The notes under the pieces are model-generated. The model worked only from the letters and a program-made list of their open reading frames with translations, searched no databases and had not been told where the DNA came from. Of a DNA stretch of 64,000 bases, positions 17,574-26,007 are shown one piece after another. Position 1 is the first letter of the stretch; each line of letters begins with the position of its first letter. Source of the DNA: Nocardia gamkensis NBRC 108242 (GTDB lineage Bacteria > Actinomycetota > Actinomycetes > Mycobacteriales > Mycobacteriaceae); contig NZ_BDBM01000008.1 in assembly GCF_001612985.1 (NCBI RefSeq), positions 160,347 through 224,346 on the forward strand, read 5' to 3'. The translations under genes and the position numbers were made by a program.

Positions 17574-18305
17574 ATGCGACTTCTCGTCGCTTCACCGCTC
17601 GGAAACGTCATCGAACCGACGCTGTCGGCGTCCTTCCCTGCGGCGAAGGTCATCGTCGCCCGCGACCGGGCAGAGGTGGTCCACGCTGTCACCGGCATCG
17701 AGAAACTCGACGTGGTGATCGCGGACCTGGTGTGGAACGACCCCGAGCAAGAGTTCCGCTTCGACGGGCTGGATGTCCTGGACATGGTGCGCGAAAGCCG
17801 GGCGGGCACTGCTGTTCTGCTGGCAGGCCAAGGGCACAGCATGGAGCAGGATCACTTGGACGAGGCGTATCACCGGGCGGACGAGATCGCGGGTGTGCAC
17901 GAGAAAGCCACGGGGGTAGCGGCGCTGCTCTCGGCGATACGACAAGCGGCCGACGGCGAACGCCTGCCGAATCGGCGCGCGACGAACGGTATTCCGTCGC
18001 TCTATGAACTTTTCACCGGACGAGACGGAGTAATCGCGGGCCGGCTCGCCGGGGCGATCGCCTCCGGACGCACGTGGGACCCCGCGTCCCTGGCAGCCGC
18101 GGCCGAGGTCGATCTCGACGCGGCCTATTCGCTCGCCGACGGCTATCTCGGACGAATCATCGCGCAACGGCTGGAGAACGAATCCCACGGAGAGCTGACC
18201 TCCGCCGTTGTGTACCGCTGGTGTGGATTACACGCGCGCTATCTGATGAGTTGGTGTCGCCGCAACGGGCACACGGAGGTTCTGACGCATGGGGACGAGA
18301 GCTGA
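17574..18305 (+). CDS. Atypical receiver-like regulator A
   Basis: 243 residues from ATG 17574, with GAGAGGGG upstream; the frame runs further upstream into the STAND gene but without a good start. The N-terminal 130 residues resemble a response-regulator receiver: RLLVASPLG, VVIADLVWND with a candidate phospho-accepting Asp, FDGLDVLDMVR, AVLLAGQGHSME, and a Lys in HEKATGV. The acidic pair that normally sits at strand 1 is absent. The C-terminal half (TWDPASLAAAAEVDLDAAYSLADGYL) looks like an HTH-containing helical domain and ends with RWCGLHARYLMSWCRRNGH. No histidine kinase is encoded nearby. It is a paralogue of the gene at 18341-19081. Confidence 0.75.
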   Translation: MRLLVASPLGNVIEPTLSASFPAAKVIVARDRAEVVHAVTGIEKLDVVIADLVWNDPEQEFRFDGLDVLDMVRESRAGTAVLLAGQGHSMEQDHLDEAYHRADEIAGVHEKATGVAALLSAIRQAADGERLPNRRATNGIPSLYELFTGRDGVIAGRLAGAIASGRTWDPASLAAAAEVDLDAAYSLADGYLGRIIAQRLENESHGELTSAVVYRWCGLHARYLMSWCRRNGHTEVLTHGDES

Positions 18306-18340
18306 TGGCGATCTGCGGACTCCCGATGCGGAGCGTGCCG

Positions 18341-19081
18341 TCACGTGAATCGCGGACCGAGGACATCGGCATGGCCGTTGCGGCGGCACCAACTGATCAG
18401 ATAATGCGCGTGCTCACCGCACCAGCGGAAGACCGCCCCCTGGGTCAACGGCGTACCCTCCGGCAACTCCTTGCGGGCGAGAATGATCGGCCCGATATAG
18501 GTGTTGGTGGCCTTGTTGGCGGTGTTGAGACCCACCCGGGCGACTTGGGCGAGAGAGTTGTAGTCCCAAGCGGATTTGGCCGCGATCGCACCGGCCAACC
18601 GGCCCGCCGTCTCACCACGCTGTTCGGTGAACAGCGCGCACAGTGCGGGCGGCCCCTGCCGCGGGAGCGCGATCTGTTCACTGCGGCCGGTCGCGGCGCG
18701 CTGGATGGCCGCGAGCAGTGCGGGGACGCCGGATGACTTGTCGTAGAACTCGGCGATCTCGGCCGCCCGCAGGCGCGCCTCGTCGAGGTGATCGCTCTCC
18801 ATGCTGTGCCCTTGCGCGGCGAGCAGGACCTCGCTCTGCCGTTTGGTGTCACGGAGCAGGTCCAGGACATCCAAACCGTCGAAACGGTACTCCATTTCGG
18901 GTTTGTTCCAGATCAGATCCGAGATGACCACGTCGAACCGAAAACGTCCCACGATTTGACCGCGCACCTCGTCTACATCGGAGGCAACCGCGACGGTCGA
19001 TGCCGGAAAATATTGCGACAGTGTGGGAGCGATGATTCCCCCCAGTGGCGAGGCGACGAGTACTCGTAAGCTCGGTTCCAT
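18341..19081 (-). CDS. Atypical receiver-like regulator B (paralogue of A)
   Basis: 246 residues from ATG 19081. It is collinear with regulator A over the whole length: RVLVASPLGGIIAPTLSQYFPAS, VVISDLIWNKPEMEYRFDGLDVLDLLRD, LLAAQGHSMESDHLDEARLRAAEI, a helical C-terminal domain, then FRWCGEHAHYLISWCRRNGH. Again the candidate Asp is present in ISDL and the strand-1 acidic pair is missing. The two genes converge with only 35 bases between stops. A phosphorylation-independent or auxiliary-domain-fed signalling protein is likely. The function is unknown. Confidence 0.75.
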   Translation of the reverse strand: MEPSLRVLVASPLGGIIAPTLSQYFPASTVAVASDVDEVRGQIVGRFRFDVVISDLIWNKPEMEYRFDGLDVLDLLRDTKRQSEVLLAAQGHSMESDHLDEARLRAAEIAEFYDKSSGVPALLAAIQRAATGRSEQIALPRQGPPALCALFTEQRGETAGRLAGAIAAKSAWDYNSLAQVARVGLNTANKATNTYIGPIILARKELPEGTPLTQGAVFRWCGEHAHYLISWCRRNGHADVLGPRFT

Positions 19082-19417
19082 ATCGCGATCTTCATCGCTG
19101 GCGATACACGTCGGCAAGACGTCGAACGTCTTTCGAACCAGTAGGTTTCATAGCGCGCGGACCGAAGCGAGATCGGCAACCCGGGCAGAAGACCGGGATT
19201 CGAACCCCGGTAGCAAGATCTTGCCGAGTACGGGGCACTCCGAGCAATAATCCAGCGACATCGTCAGGGCACGGCAACAATTCGGTCCGCCGCCGATAAT
19301 ACGGGCCGGAAATCACTGCGAAGTTCGCTGATTACTTGCCCTCCCCGACTTATATGATTCTAAACCTGTGCACCCCGATGGCTCTGGAGCACAGTTCCCA
19401 CTACCGGAAGGCCGATA
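19082..19417. other. Divergent intergenic region before the chaperone operon
   Basis: 336 bases without a protein-like frame, between regulator B (minus) and the zinc-ribbon gene (plus). It contains CCGGGGTTCGAATCCCGG on the minus strand (around 19193-19210), which resembles a tRNA T-arm but has no acceptor or D-arm, and a 12-bp palindrome GCAAGATCTTGC (19213-19224). Confidence 0.6.
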
Positions 19418-19543
19418 ATGGCTGAAGTGTGTCCGCAATGCAGCAAGAAGACCGGAATGGACATCGGCGAGAAGGATCGTCAGGGCTGGCAGAAATACCA
19501 GTGCCAGATGTGCAAATTCGAATGGAAGGCGCCGAATCCCTGA
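19418..19543 (+). CDS. 41-residue zinc-ribbon microprotein
   Basis: ATG at 19418 with GGAAG seven bases upstream. The product has CPQC near the N terminus and CQMC 25 residues later, the classic spacing of a small zinc ribbon, ending FEWKAPNP. It has no other domain. It precedes the Hsp70 gene by 135 bases and points the same way, so it is probably the first gene of the chaperone operon. A role in zinc-dependent binding of nucleic acid or protein partners is inferred. Its short length makes it easy to overlook. Confidence 0.7.
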   Translation: MAEVCPQCSKKTGMDIGEKDRQGWQKYQCQMCKFEWKAPNP

Positions 19544-19643
19544 CCGCTCCCGCCGACCGTCCGGTGCGTGGCGGGCGTCCGAAGCCGACGCGTGCCACCA
19601 CAGGAACCGCACCGGGTCGAATATTTCGCAGTATTCGTTTTTC

Positions 19644-19664
19644 ATGCACCGTCACCAGGTGCAT
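19644..19664 (+). promoter_or_regulatory. Hairpin next to the Hsp70 ribosome-binding site
   Basis: ATGCACC, seven bases, GGTGCAT: perfect 7-bp arms ending one base before CGGGAGG, the ribosome-binding site of the Hsp70 gene. This could be an operator in DNA or a structure in RNA that limits ribosome access, possibly in a temperature-dependent way; this is an inference. Confidence 0.4.
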
Positions 19665-19678
19665 CGGGAGGGCAAACA

Positions 19679-21193
19679 GTGGCATATACCGTCGGTATCG
19701 ATCTCGGTACCACGTATTCAGCGGTCGCCGTCGTCGGCGCGAGCGGTAGGCCGGAGATCCTGGTCAACCGGGACGGCGAGCGACTCACGCCGTCGGTGGT
19801 CTTCTTCGACTCCGAGAGCGTGCTGGTCGGCTCGATGGCCAAACGGTCCACGGTGACCGCGCCGCTGGATGTCGCGCAGTTCGTCAAACGGCAGATGGGT
19901 AACCCGGACTACCGATTCGTCACCTCCGACGACCGCGCCTACTCGGCCGAGGAAGTGTCGGCGATGATCCTCAGACGACTGAAGGAGGACGCCGAACTCG
20001 TCCTGGGGCAGGGGCAGGTCACCGACGCGGTGATCACGGTCCCGGCGTTCTTCGACGACGCGCGACGGCGGGCGACCAGGGACGCGGGCACGATCGCCGG
20101 TCTCAACGTGCTGCGTGTGGTGAACGAGCCGACAGCGGCCGGGCTGGCCTTCGGACTCGATCGCGGCAGCGGCACCGTCATGGTGTACGACCTGGGCGGC
20201 GGCACGTTCGACGTCACCGTCATGCGCATCAGCGACGGCGTGTTCGACGTGCTCGGCACCGACGGGTTGCACGAACTGGGCGGCTTCGAATGGGACAACC
20301 GGCTGATGCAGCACCTCAACGAGGAGTACATGGCCCAGGGGGGCGGCGATCTCACCGACGCGTTCGAGACCGAAGCCGACCTGCGTGAGAAGGCCGAACT
20401 CGCCAAACGCACGCTCAGTTCGACCCGGTCCACCCGAGTGGTGCTCAGTCACGACGGTGTCACCCGAACACTCACCGTGACCCGCGAAACGTTCGAAGAC
20501 CTCACCAGCGACCTGCTCAACCAGTCGCGGGACCTGGCCCACTCCCTCGTGGAGGAGTTGAGCCTGCGGTTCGCGGACATCGACCACACCTTGCTCGTCG
20601 GCGGGTCCACCCGCATGCCCATGGTGGCGACGATGCTGGAGGAACTGACCGGCAAGCCACCGCTGCGGGCCGGAAACCCCGACGAGCTCGTGGCGCTCGG
20701 CGCGGCGCTGCGTGCCGAAGCCGAGACGTCGTCGAGCGCGGCGCGCAAGCCGGTGATCCTCGACGTCACTTCGCAGGCGCTGGGAACGGTCGCGCTGAAC
20801 GACAGCTTGCAGCCGGGCAACAGCATCGTGATCCCGCGCAACACCAAGATCCCCGCCAAGGCGAGCAAGGTGTTCGGCACCGTCGCCGACGGCCAGACCG
20901 AAGTGCGGATCTGCGTCACCCAAGGCGACGACGAGGACATCGACCACGTCCGGTTCGTCACCAAAGGAAAATGGCCCGACGGCGGGCAGCTTTTCGCCAT
21001 CCCGCCTTATCCGGCGAACGCTCCGGTCCTGATCACCTTCCACTACGACATGGATCAGACCATCCAGGTCGAAATCACCGACCTCACCGCGGACAGATCA
21101 CTCGGCACGTTCGAGGTCGACAACGTCGCCAATCTCAGCGCCACCGATATCCGTGCCGCCCGCACGAAGAACGAAAATCTCGAGGTGAATTGA
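19679..21193 (+). CDS. Short Hsp70 (DnaK-like) chaperone
   Basis: 504 residues from GTG 19679, GGGAGG eight bases upstream. Nucleotide-binding domain motifs are all present: phosphate-1 GIDLGTTYSAV, connect EPTAAGLAFGLDRG, phosphate-2 VMVYDLGGGTFDVTV, adenosine LLVGGSTRMPMV. A substrate-binding beta-type domain follows (VTSQALGTVALNDS...IVIPRNTKIPAK). The helical lid of full-length DnaK is missing, so the protein is about 120 residues short. It is a paralogue rather than the housekeeping dnaK. It is followed by a J-like membrane protein and a GrpE gene, so the complete cycle of nucleotide exchange could be supplied locally. Confidence 0.9.
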   Translation: MAYTVGIDLGTTYSAVAVVGASGRPEILVNRDGERLTPSVVFFDSESVLVGSMAKRSTVTAPLDVAQFVKRQMGNPDYRFVTSDDRAYSAEEVSAMILRRLKEDAELVLGQGQVTDAVITVPAFFDDARRRATRDAGTIAGLNVLRVVNEPTAAGLAFGLDRGSGTVMVYDLGGGTFDVTVMRISDGVFDVLGTDGLHELGGFEWDNRLMQHLNEEYMAQGGGDLTDAFETEADLREKAELAKRTLSSTRSTRVVLSHDGVTRTLTVTRETFEDLTSDLLNQSRDLAHSLVEELSLRFADIDHTLLVGGSTRMPMVATMLEELTGKPPLRAGNPDELVALGAALRAEAETSSSAARKPVILDVTSQALGTVALNDSLQPGNSIVIPRNTKIPAKASKVFGTVADGQTEVRICVTQGDDEDIDHVRFVTKGKWPDGGQLFAIPPYPANAPVLITFHYDMDQTIQVEITDLTADRSLGTFEVDNVANLSATDIRAARTKNENLEVN

Positions 21194-21195
21194 AC

Positions 21196-22290
21196 ATGAC
21201 CACGACAACCGAAGAGTTCGTCAACTACTACGAAATCCTCGGCCTCGCTGAGACTGCCGACGAGGATGCCATCAAGACGGCAATCCGCGAACAGCGCAGA
21301 ATGTGGAACAAGCGCGCGGGCCAGTCCGATCCCGTGAAACGCGCGCAGGCCGAAGCCCGGGTACGCCACCTCGGTCAGGCCGAACGCGTGCTGCTCGACG
21401 CGAACCGACGACGGCAATTCGACCAGCAGGCCGGACAGTATCGGCCGACGAGCAATCAACCGGCGCCGGTGGCGCAGAGCGGCCGGGACTGGCTCGGCCT
21501 CGCCCGCGAGTACTTCGAGCGCGGTAACGCGCCCTCCGCGTACTACTGTGCCCGCGAGGCGATCTCGGTCAACGGCGCCGACCACGAGGCGTGGGCGGTG
21601 CGCGCGAACTCGTCGTTCGTCATGGGCAACTACAAGGACGCCGGCTTCGAGTTCCGGGAAGCCATCGGTCTCAAGCCCGACAGCCCGGAATACCACTTCG
21701 ACTACGCCGAAGCGTTCCTGGCCACCGGCGCGTTGAACGAAGCGCTCGGCGAATACGAGACGGCACTGCGTCTCGCGCCCGGCGAGCCGCTCTACCGGAC
21801 CGCCATCGCCAACGTCTACTTGCAGCAGAACAAGAACGACAAGGCGCTGGAGCTGATGGAGGATGTGGTCCGGCATCATCCGAACGAGCAGATCTTCCAG
21901 TACTACCTGGCACTCGCGCTGGAACAGGTCAACCTCGGCATGTGGTCGCAGGTGCGCAGCGGAGCGTACTGCATCACCTCCGAGGCCCAGATCGCCGTCA
22001 CCCGCGACATGTCCGGCCGCGCGTTGAAACTCCGGTTCGACGACGGTCCGCTGCGCGCCTCGCTGCAAGAGAACATCGAACTCGCCGACAAAGCCGCCGA
22101 GGCCAGGTGGTTCCACACCGGCATGGGCCCGTGGGCGGTGGCCCTCATCATCGGCTTGGCCCTGATACCCATGAAGGGCATCGGATTGCTGATCGTCGCC
22201 GCCGTCGTCGCCGGCTACACGCTCACCCACCGCATGCCGGTCTGGAAGCACAACTCGAAGCGGTACGACATCGTCAAGCGCGGCATATGA
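21196..22290 (+). CDS. TPR membrane protein with degenerate J domain
   Basis: 364 residues from ATG 21196, two bases after the Hsp70 stop. Residues 8-75 match a J domain (NYYEILGLAETADEDAIKTAIREQRRMWNKR), but the HPD tripeptide needed to stimulate Hsp70 ATPase is absent. TPR-like repeats follow (about 95-270: EAISVNGADHEAWAVRANSSFV, EYHFDYAEAFLATGALNEALGEY). Two C-terminal hydrophobic helices (GPWAVALIIGLALIP, IGLLIVAAVVAGYTL) anchor it in the membrane, leaving the TPR domain probably cytoplasmic. It may recruit clients or the short Hsp70 to the membrane. Confidence 0.8.
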   Translation: MTTTTEEFVNYYEILGLAETADEDAIKTAIREQRRMWNKRAGQSDPVKRAQAEARVRHLGQAERVLLDANRRRQFDQQAGQYRPTSNQPAPVAQSGRDWLGLAREYFERGNAPSAYYCAREAISVNGADHEAWAVRANSSFVMGNYKDAGFEFREAIGLKPDSPEYHFDYAEAFLATGALNEALGEYETALRLAPGEPLYRTAIANVYLQQNKNDKALELMEDVVRHHPNEQIFQYYLALALEQVNLGMWSQVRSGAYCITSEAQIAVTRDMSGRALKLRFDDGPLRASLQENIELADKAAEARWFHTGMGPWAVALIIGLALIPMKGIGLLIVAAVVAGYTLTHRMPVWKHNSKRYDIVKRGI

Positions 22291-22799
22291 CGGCCCCGCC
22301 CGGTACCGATGATCCGCTGACAACGCTGGCCGGAGAGATCGCCCAACTGCGCGACCTGTTCCACCGCCGGTTGCTCGAGGACAAGGCGAAGAATCGAGCC
22401 CTGGACGATCTGCACGAGCAACTCTCCCTCGCCCGCGGAGGGTTCGCCGAACAACTGCTCGCCCCGCTGTTCCGTGAACTGCTCATGCTCGTCGATCGCG
22501 TGGCGTCGCTGAACGACGAGCACGACGAGGTGCTCGGCAGCATCGTCGACGAACTGCACGAGGTTCTCGAGCGCCGTGGCGTCCGGCGCGTGCCCGCCAG
22601 GGCCGACTTCGATCCCGACATCCATGAAGCGGTCGCCGCCGAGGCTTCCGGCCGATCGCCGGGCTCGGTGCTGCGGGTCGTGCGCCCCGGATACGTCATG
22701 GGTGCGCGCCTCTTGCGACCGGAACAAGTCGTCGTCGCGGCTCGCTCGGCGCGATCCGAGTCCGTCGAGACGGAATCCCATATCGAAAGGTTCGAATAA
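22287..22799 (+). CDS. GrpE-like nucleotide exchange factor
   Basis: 170 residues from ATG 22287, which overlaps the previous stop as ATGA. A long N-terminal helix (EIAQLRDLFHRRLLEDKAKNRALDDLHEQLSLAR) corresponds to the coiled-coil of GrpE. The C-terminal beta-domain has DFDPDIHEAVAAEASGRSPGSVLRVVRPGYVMGARLLRPEQVVVA, the standard GrpE ending. The frame is open upstream inside the neighbour, but that part is not real. It would release ADP from the co-encoded Hsp70. Confidence 0.88.
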   Translation: MTAPPGTDDPLTTLAGEIAQLRDLFHRRLLEDKAKNRALDDLHEQLSLARGGFAEQLLAPLFRELLMLVDRVASLNDEHDEVLGSIVDELHEVLERRGVRRVPARADFDPDIHEAVAAEASGRSPGSVLRVVRPGYVMGARLLRPEQVVVAARSARSESVETESHIERFE

Positions 22800-23260
22800 T
22801 GCGCAAGTCCCTCCGCACCGCCGTTGTGCTCTCCGCTTCGGCGGCATTCCTCGGCCTGGGCCTGCCGAGCGCGTCGGCGGCGCCGACCACCGTGAGCGGC
22901 ACCATCGGGTGCATCAACAGTGCCTCGCCGGTCGGGGTCTGGGTCCAGGCCAAGACGTCGAAATCGGGTTGGGCGCAGACCAAGGTCCCGGTCCGGCTCG
23001 GCGGCCACTCCAAGGTCGATTATTCCTTCACGCTCGACAAAGGCGGCGACTACCAGGTGCACGTCGGGTGCGGGGGGACACCGCAGAAGTGGGCGAAATC
23101 GCTGAAATCCAAGGATGTTTCGGGCGCCAAGAACGATTTCCTCTGCAACGACATGGAGAGGTTCTCGGTGGCCGCGTTCAACGCACTGGTCGGCCGGATG
23201 TTCGGCAGGCCCGATCTCACCCAGGGCGTGCCCTACGGCGAGTGCAAGCACATTCGCTGA
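22799..23260 (+). CDS. Secreted protein of unknown function, last gene of chaperone operon
   Basis: 153 residues. Start overlaps the GrpE stop (TAATG). Signal peptide: basic RKSLR, hydrophobic VVLSASAAFLGLGL, cleavage near ASA-AP at about residue 28. The mature protein has four cysteines (GCINS, HVGCGG, FLCNDM, GECKH), which fits two disulfide bonds outside the cell, and a beta-rich middle part. It has no recognised domain. Its translational coupling to GrpE suggests it is either the client or a secreted output of the chaperone set. Confidence 0.75.
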   Translation: MRKSLRTAVVLSASAAFLGLGLPSASAAPTTVSGTIGCINSASPVGVWVQAKTSKSGWAQTKVPVRLGGHSKVDYSFTLDKGGDYQVHVGCGGTPQKWAKSLKSKDVSGAKNDFLCNDMERFSVAAFNALVGRMFGRPDLTQGVPYGECKHIR

Positions 23261-23341
23261 GCCCCCATAGCCGCGCACCGATATGGACGATTGACCAACT
23301 TCGCGCTACCGTCTGGTGGATCACGACGAGACGGAGCTCAC

Positions 23342-24763
23342 ATGATGGTGTCCGATCCCGCACCCGACACGCGGCGGCTGGGGCTGGCCGAACAGGCGGC
23401 CGCGATCGCGGGCGGCGCGATCACGTCGACCGAGGCGGTCGGCGAGGCACTGGATCGGATCGACGCGGCCCAGGGCACGCTCAACGCCTTCCGGATCGTG
23501 CGCCGCGAGCGGGCTCTGGCCGAGGCCGCCGACGCCGACCGGCGCTGGGCCGCGGGCGAACGGCTGCCGCTGCTGGGGGTGCCCGTCGCGGTGAAGGACG
23601 ACACGGACGTCGCGGGTGAGCCGACCGCGTTCGGCTGCGGCGGCGATTTCGCGCCGAAGACCGAGGACGCGGAATCGGTCCGCCGCCTGCGTGCCGCGGG
23701 CGCGGTGATCGTCGGAAAGACCAACACCTGCGAACTGGGCCAGTGGCCGTTCACCAGCGCCGCGTGGTTCGGGCACACCCGGAACCCCTGGGACCGCACC
23801 AGGACGCCGGGCGGGTCCTCCGGCGGCGCTTCGGCAGCCGTCGCGGCCGGATTGGTCCCGGCCGCCCTCGGGTCCGACGGCGCGGGCTCGATCCGCATCC
23901 CGGCCGCCTGGACGAATCTGGTCGGCATCAAGCCACAGCGCGGACGCATCTCGACTTGGCCGGAGGCCGAAGCGTTCTACGGCCTCACCGTGAACGGACC
24001 GCTGGCGCGCACCGTCGCGGACGCGGCGCTCCTGCTGGACGCTGCGTCCGGTCCGCACCCGGGAGATTCGCATACGCCGGAGCCGATCAGCGCCTCGGAC
24101 GCGGTGAGCCGCGATCCGGGCCGGTTGCGCATCGCCCTCTCGCTGCGTATTCCGTTCACCGCGACCAGAACCGTCCTGGATCCCGAGGTCGAGCGAGCCG
24201 TGCGAAGCACCGCCGACACCCTGCGCGAGCTCGGGCATACCGTGACCGTGGCCGACCTGCACTACGGCATCCTGATCGGCGCCTCGTTCCTGCCGCGTTC
24301 ACTCGCCGGAATCCGGCGGGTATTCGGCCGTATGCCCGGCCTCGAGGTAGACCCGCGCACCGCCGCCAACGCCCGGATCGGGCGCGTACTCGACGGCCCC
24401 GCCCTCTACGCGGCACGGCAACTGGAACCCCTGCTGCACAGGCGAATCGGCCACTTCTTCCGCGACTACGACGTCGTCCTCGCACCCACCACCGCGACTC
24501 CCCCGCCGCGCGCCGAGGAGATCGACGGCATCGGCGTCAACGCCACCAACAACCTCATCACCGCGGCCTGCCCCTACACCTGGCCCTGGAACGTCCTCGG
24601 CTGGCCGAGCATCAACGTCCCCGCCGGCTTCACCGCCGCCGGTCTCCCCGTCGGCGCCCAACTGATGGGCACGGCGAATTCCGAACCTCTGCTGATCTCG
24701 TTGGCCGCCCAGCTCGAATCGGAACTCCGATGGCACCGCCACCACCCGGACCCGTGGTGGTGA
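23342..24763 (+). CDS. amiA2: Amidase (AmiA2-like)
   Basis: 473 residues from ATG 23342; CGGAG lies just upstream (a second ATG at 23345 is equivalent). The amidase signature family is complete: catalytic Lys in GVPVAVKDDTD (Lys85), the cis-Ser in TPGGSSGGASAAVAAG (around 157-163) and the nucleophile Ser in GSDGAGSIRIPAAW. It hydrolyses carboxamides to acid and ammonia; the substrate is not known. Its place between recO and era is that of M. tuberculosis amiA2 (Rv2363). Confidence 0.92.
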   Translation: MMVSDPAPDTRRLGLAEQAAAIAGGAITSTEAVGEALDRIDAAQGTLNAFRIVRRERALAEAADADRRWAAGERLPLLGVPVAVKDDTDVAGEPTAFGCGGDFAPKTEDAESVRRLRAAGAVIVGKTNTCELGQWPFTSAAWFGHTRNPWDRTRTPGGSSGGASAAVAAGLVPAALGSDGAGSIRIPAAWTNLVGIKPQRGRISTWPEAEAFYGLTVNGPLARTVADAALLLDAASGPHPGDSHTPEPISASDAVSRDPGRLRIALSLRIPFTATRTVLDPEVERAVRSTADTLRELGHTVTVADLHYGILIGASFLPRSLAGIRRVFGRMPGLEVDPRTAANARIGRVLDGPALYAARQLEPLLHRRIGHFFRDYDVVLAPTTATPPPRAEEIDGIGVNATNNLITAACPYTWPWNVLGWPSINVPAGFTAAGLPVGAQLMGTANSEPLLISLAAQLESELRWHRHHPDPWW

Positions 24764-25125
24764 TCCGAACCCGAATCCGGCTCGGGCCGTATCGGTTCCG
24801 TATCAAGCGGGCTGACGCACGCACCGTGCCGAATCATGCCCGGCATCCATCGGCGCGATGTACCTTGTGGATGCGCCGAGTCCCCGCACACGTGTCGGTA
24901 CGGCCGCCGCCGGGCCCCCGCGGGTTCCGAGCGCAGAGGCCGCGACCTCTCGGCCGACCCCGGAACGGGAGGAGGGCCCCGATGGCCGATCGTCATTCGG
25001 TAGACGCTCATGTCTTGGTGGTGTGCGACGAGGTACTACTGTCGACTCGGTGCCGTGGGGACGTATTCGCAGGCCAGCGGCGTCTGAGCTGAGGAAGCCG
25101 CGGCGATCGGGCCGAGGGCGTTGTT
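24764..25125. other. Gene-free region after the amidase gene
   Basis: 362 bases. No frame has both a ribosome-binding site and protein-like composition, and no clear hairpin with T-run is seen. It marks the boundary to a block of non-conserved genes. Confidence 0.5.
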
Positions 25126-25968
25126 GTGCTGACCAGATCCGACTTGATCGCACGGGCATATGCCCGCTTCGCCCAGCACTTGAGCAACGAGATCAGGAGA
25201 ATCGCCAGGGCTGATGCCGAACACGGCGTCCGGCCCTTCGCTCGGGAAGCCGAGGGTGCGGCTCGAGTACTTTCCGACGCCGACAGAGGTTTTCGCCACG
25301 AATTCGGTACCGGCGACCCGTCATTCCCGCATCCCCTGTCGGAATCCGGGTCCACATCGCCGGATCGTTTCTACAACGGAGCACGCCTGTGGCAGGTCGA
25401 TCAGGTGTTTCCCAGGGCTTTTCGCGGTAGAGAAGCCTCAGCCGAGGATGGCTATATCCGCACGGCGTCGCACAGCACCGCCGGAGACGTCGTATACCTG
25501 ACCGACGGCACAGACATCGCCGGAGTGTACGGAACGATCACGAGCTGGACCGATGTCCGCGACGGCACGATGCGGTTCCACCCCGCGGGCATGGTCCTGG
25601 GTATCGACGCCAACCGTATCCGGGTGAATCCGATGATCGAAGAGGGGCATTCGGCGGCCAACTTCATCGAAGGCGTCAGCGATCGCGTATTCACCACTCC
25701 GGGCCGGGTGGACACATCCAAAATCGTCAGCGTCGAATTCCAGACCTACGACGACATCATCAGCAACCCCGAGGTAACCCTGGTCGCCGACGGGTTCCCC
25801 GGCTTCGAAGGCCTGAGTCAGCAGGCGCTACGCGACCCCGCAGTAGTCGCCGATCGCCTCTCCACCATCGCCGACGCCGTGCGCAGGAACTACCCCACGA
25901 TCGACGTCACCACCGGCGCCAACCATCTCTCCAGCGACGAAGCCATCAGAACCTTCCTGGCGACATGA
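25126..25968 (+). CDS. Unknown protein, mixed alpha/beta
   Basis: 280 residues from GTG 25126, with GAGGG eight bases upstream; the frame is open to 25093. The N-terminal 60 residues are helical (LIARAYARFAQHLSNEIRRIARADAEHG). The remainder is beta-rich and polar (GDVVYLTDGTDIAGVYGTI, GMVLGIDANRIRVNPMIEEGHS, IVSVEFQTYDDIISNPEVTLVADG). There is no signal peptide, membrane segment or recognised motif. The surroundings are non-conserved between amidase and era, and codon use is a little less GC-rich than in the housekeeping genes, consistent with recent acquisition. No function is proposed. Confidence 0.6.
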   Translation: MLTRSDLIARAYARFAQHLSNEIRRIARADAEHGVRPFAREAEGAARVLSDADRGFRHEFGTGDPSFPHPLSESGSTSPDRFYNGARLWQVDQVFPRAFRGREASAEDGYIRTASHSTAGDVVYLTDGTDIAGVYGTITSWTDVRDGTMRFHPAGMVLGIDANRIRVNPMIEEGHSAANFIEGVSDRVFTTPGRVDTSKIVSVEFQTYDDIISNPEVTLVADGFPGFEGLSQQALRDPAVVADRLSTIADAVRRNYPTIDVTTGANHLSSDEAIRTFLAT

Positions 25969-26007
25969 GGAGCAGAAGCAGTTGCCGCCGCTCGGATAGC
26001 ACGATTG

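Noticed and set aside
19193..19210. T-arm-like sequence suggesting a tRNA or a tRNA-end attachment site
   Set aside because: The stem would need an eight-base loop, and no acceptor, D or anticodon arms can be built around it.
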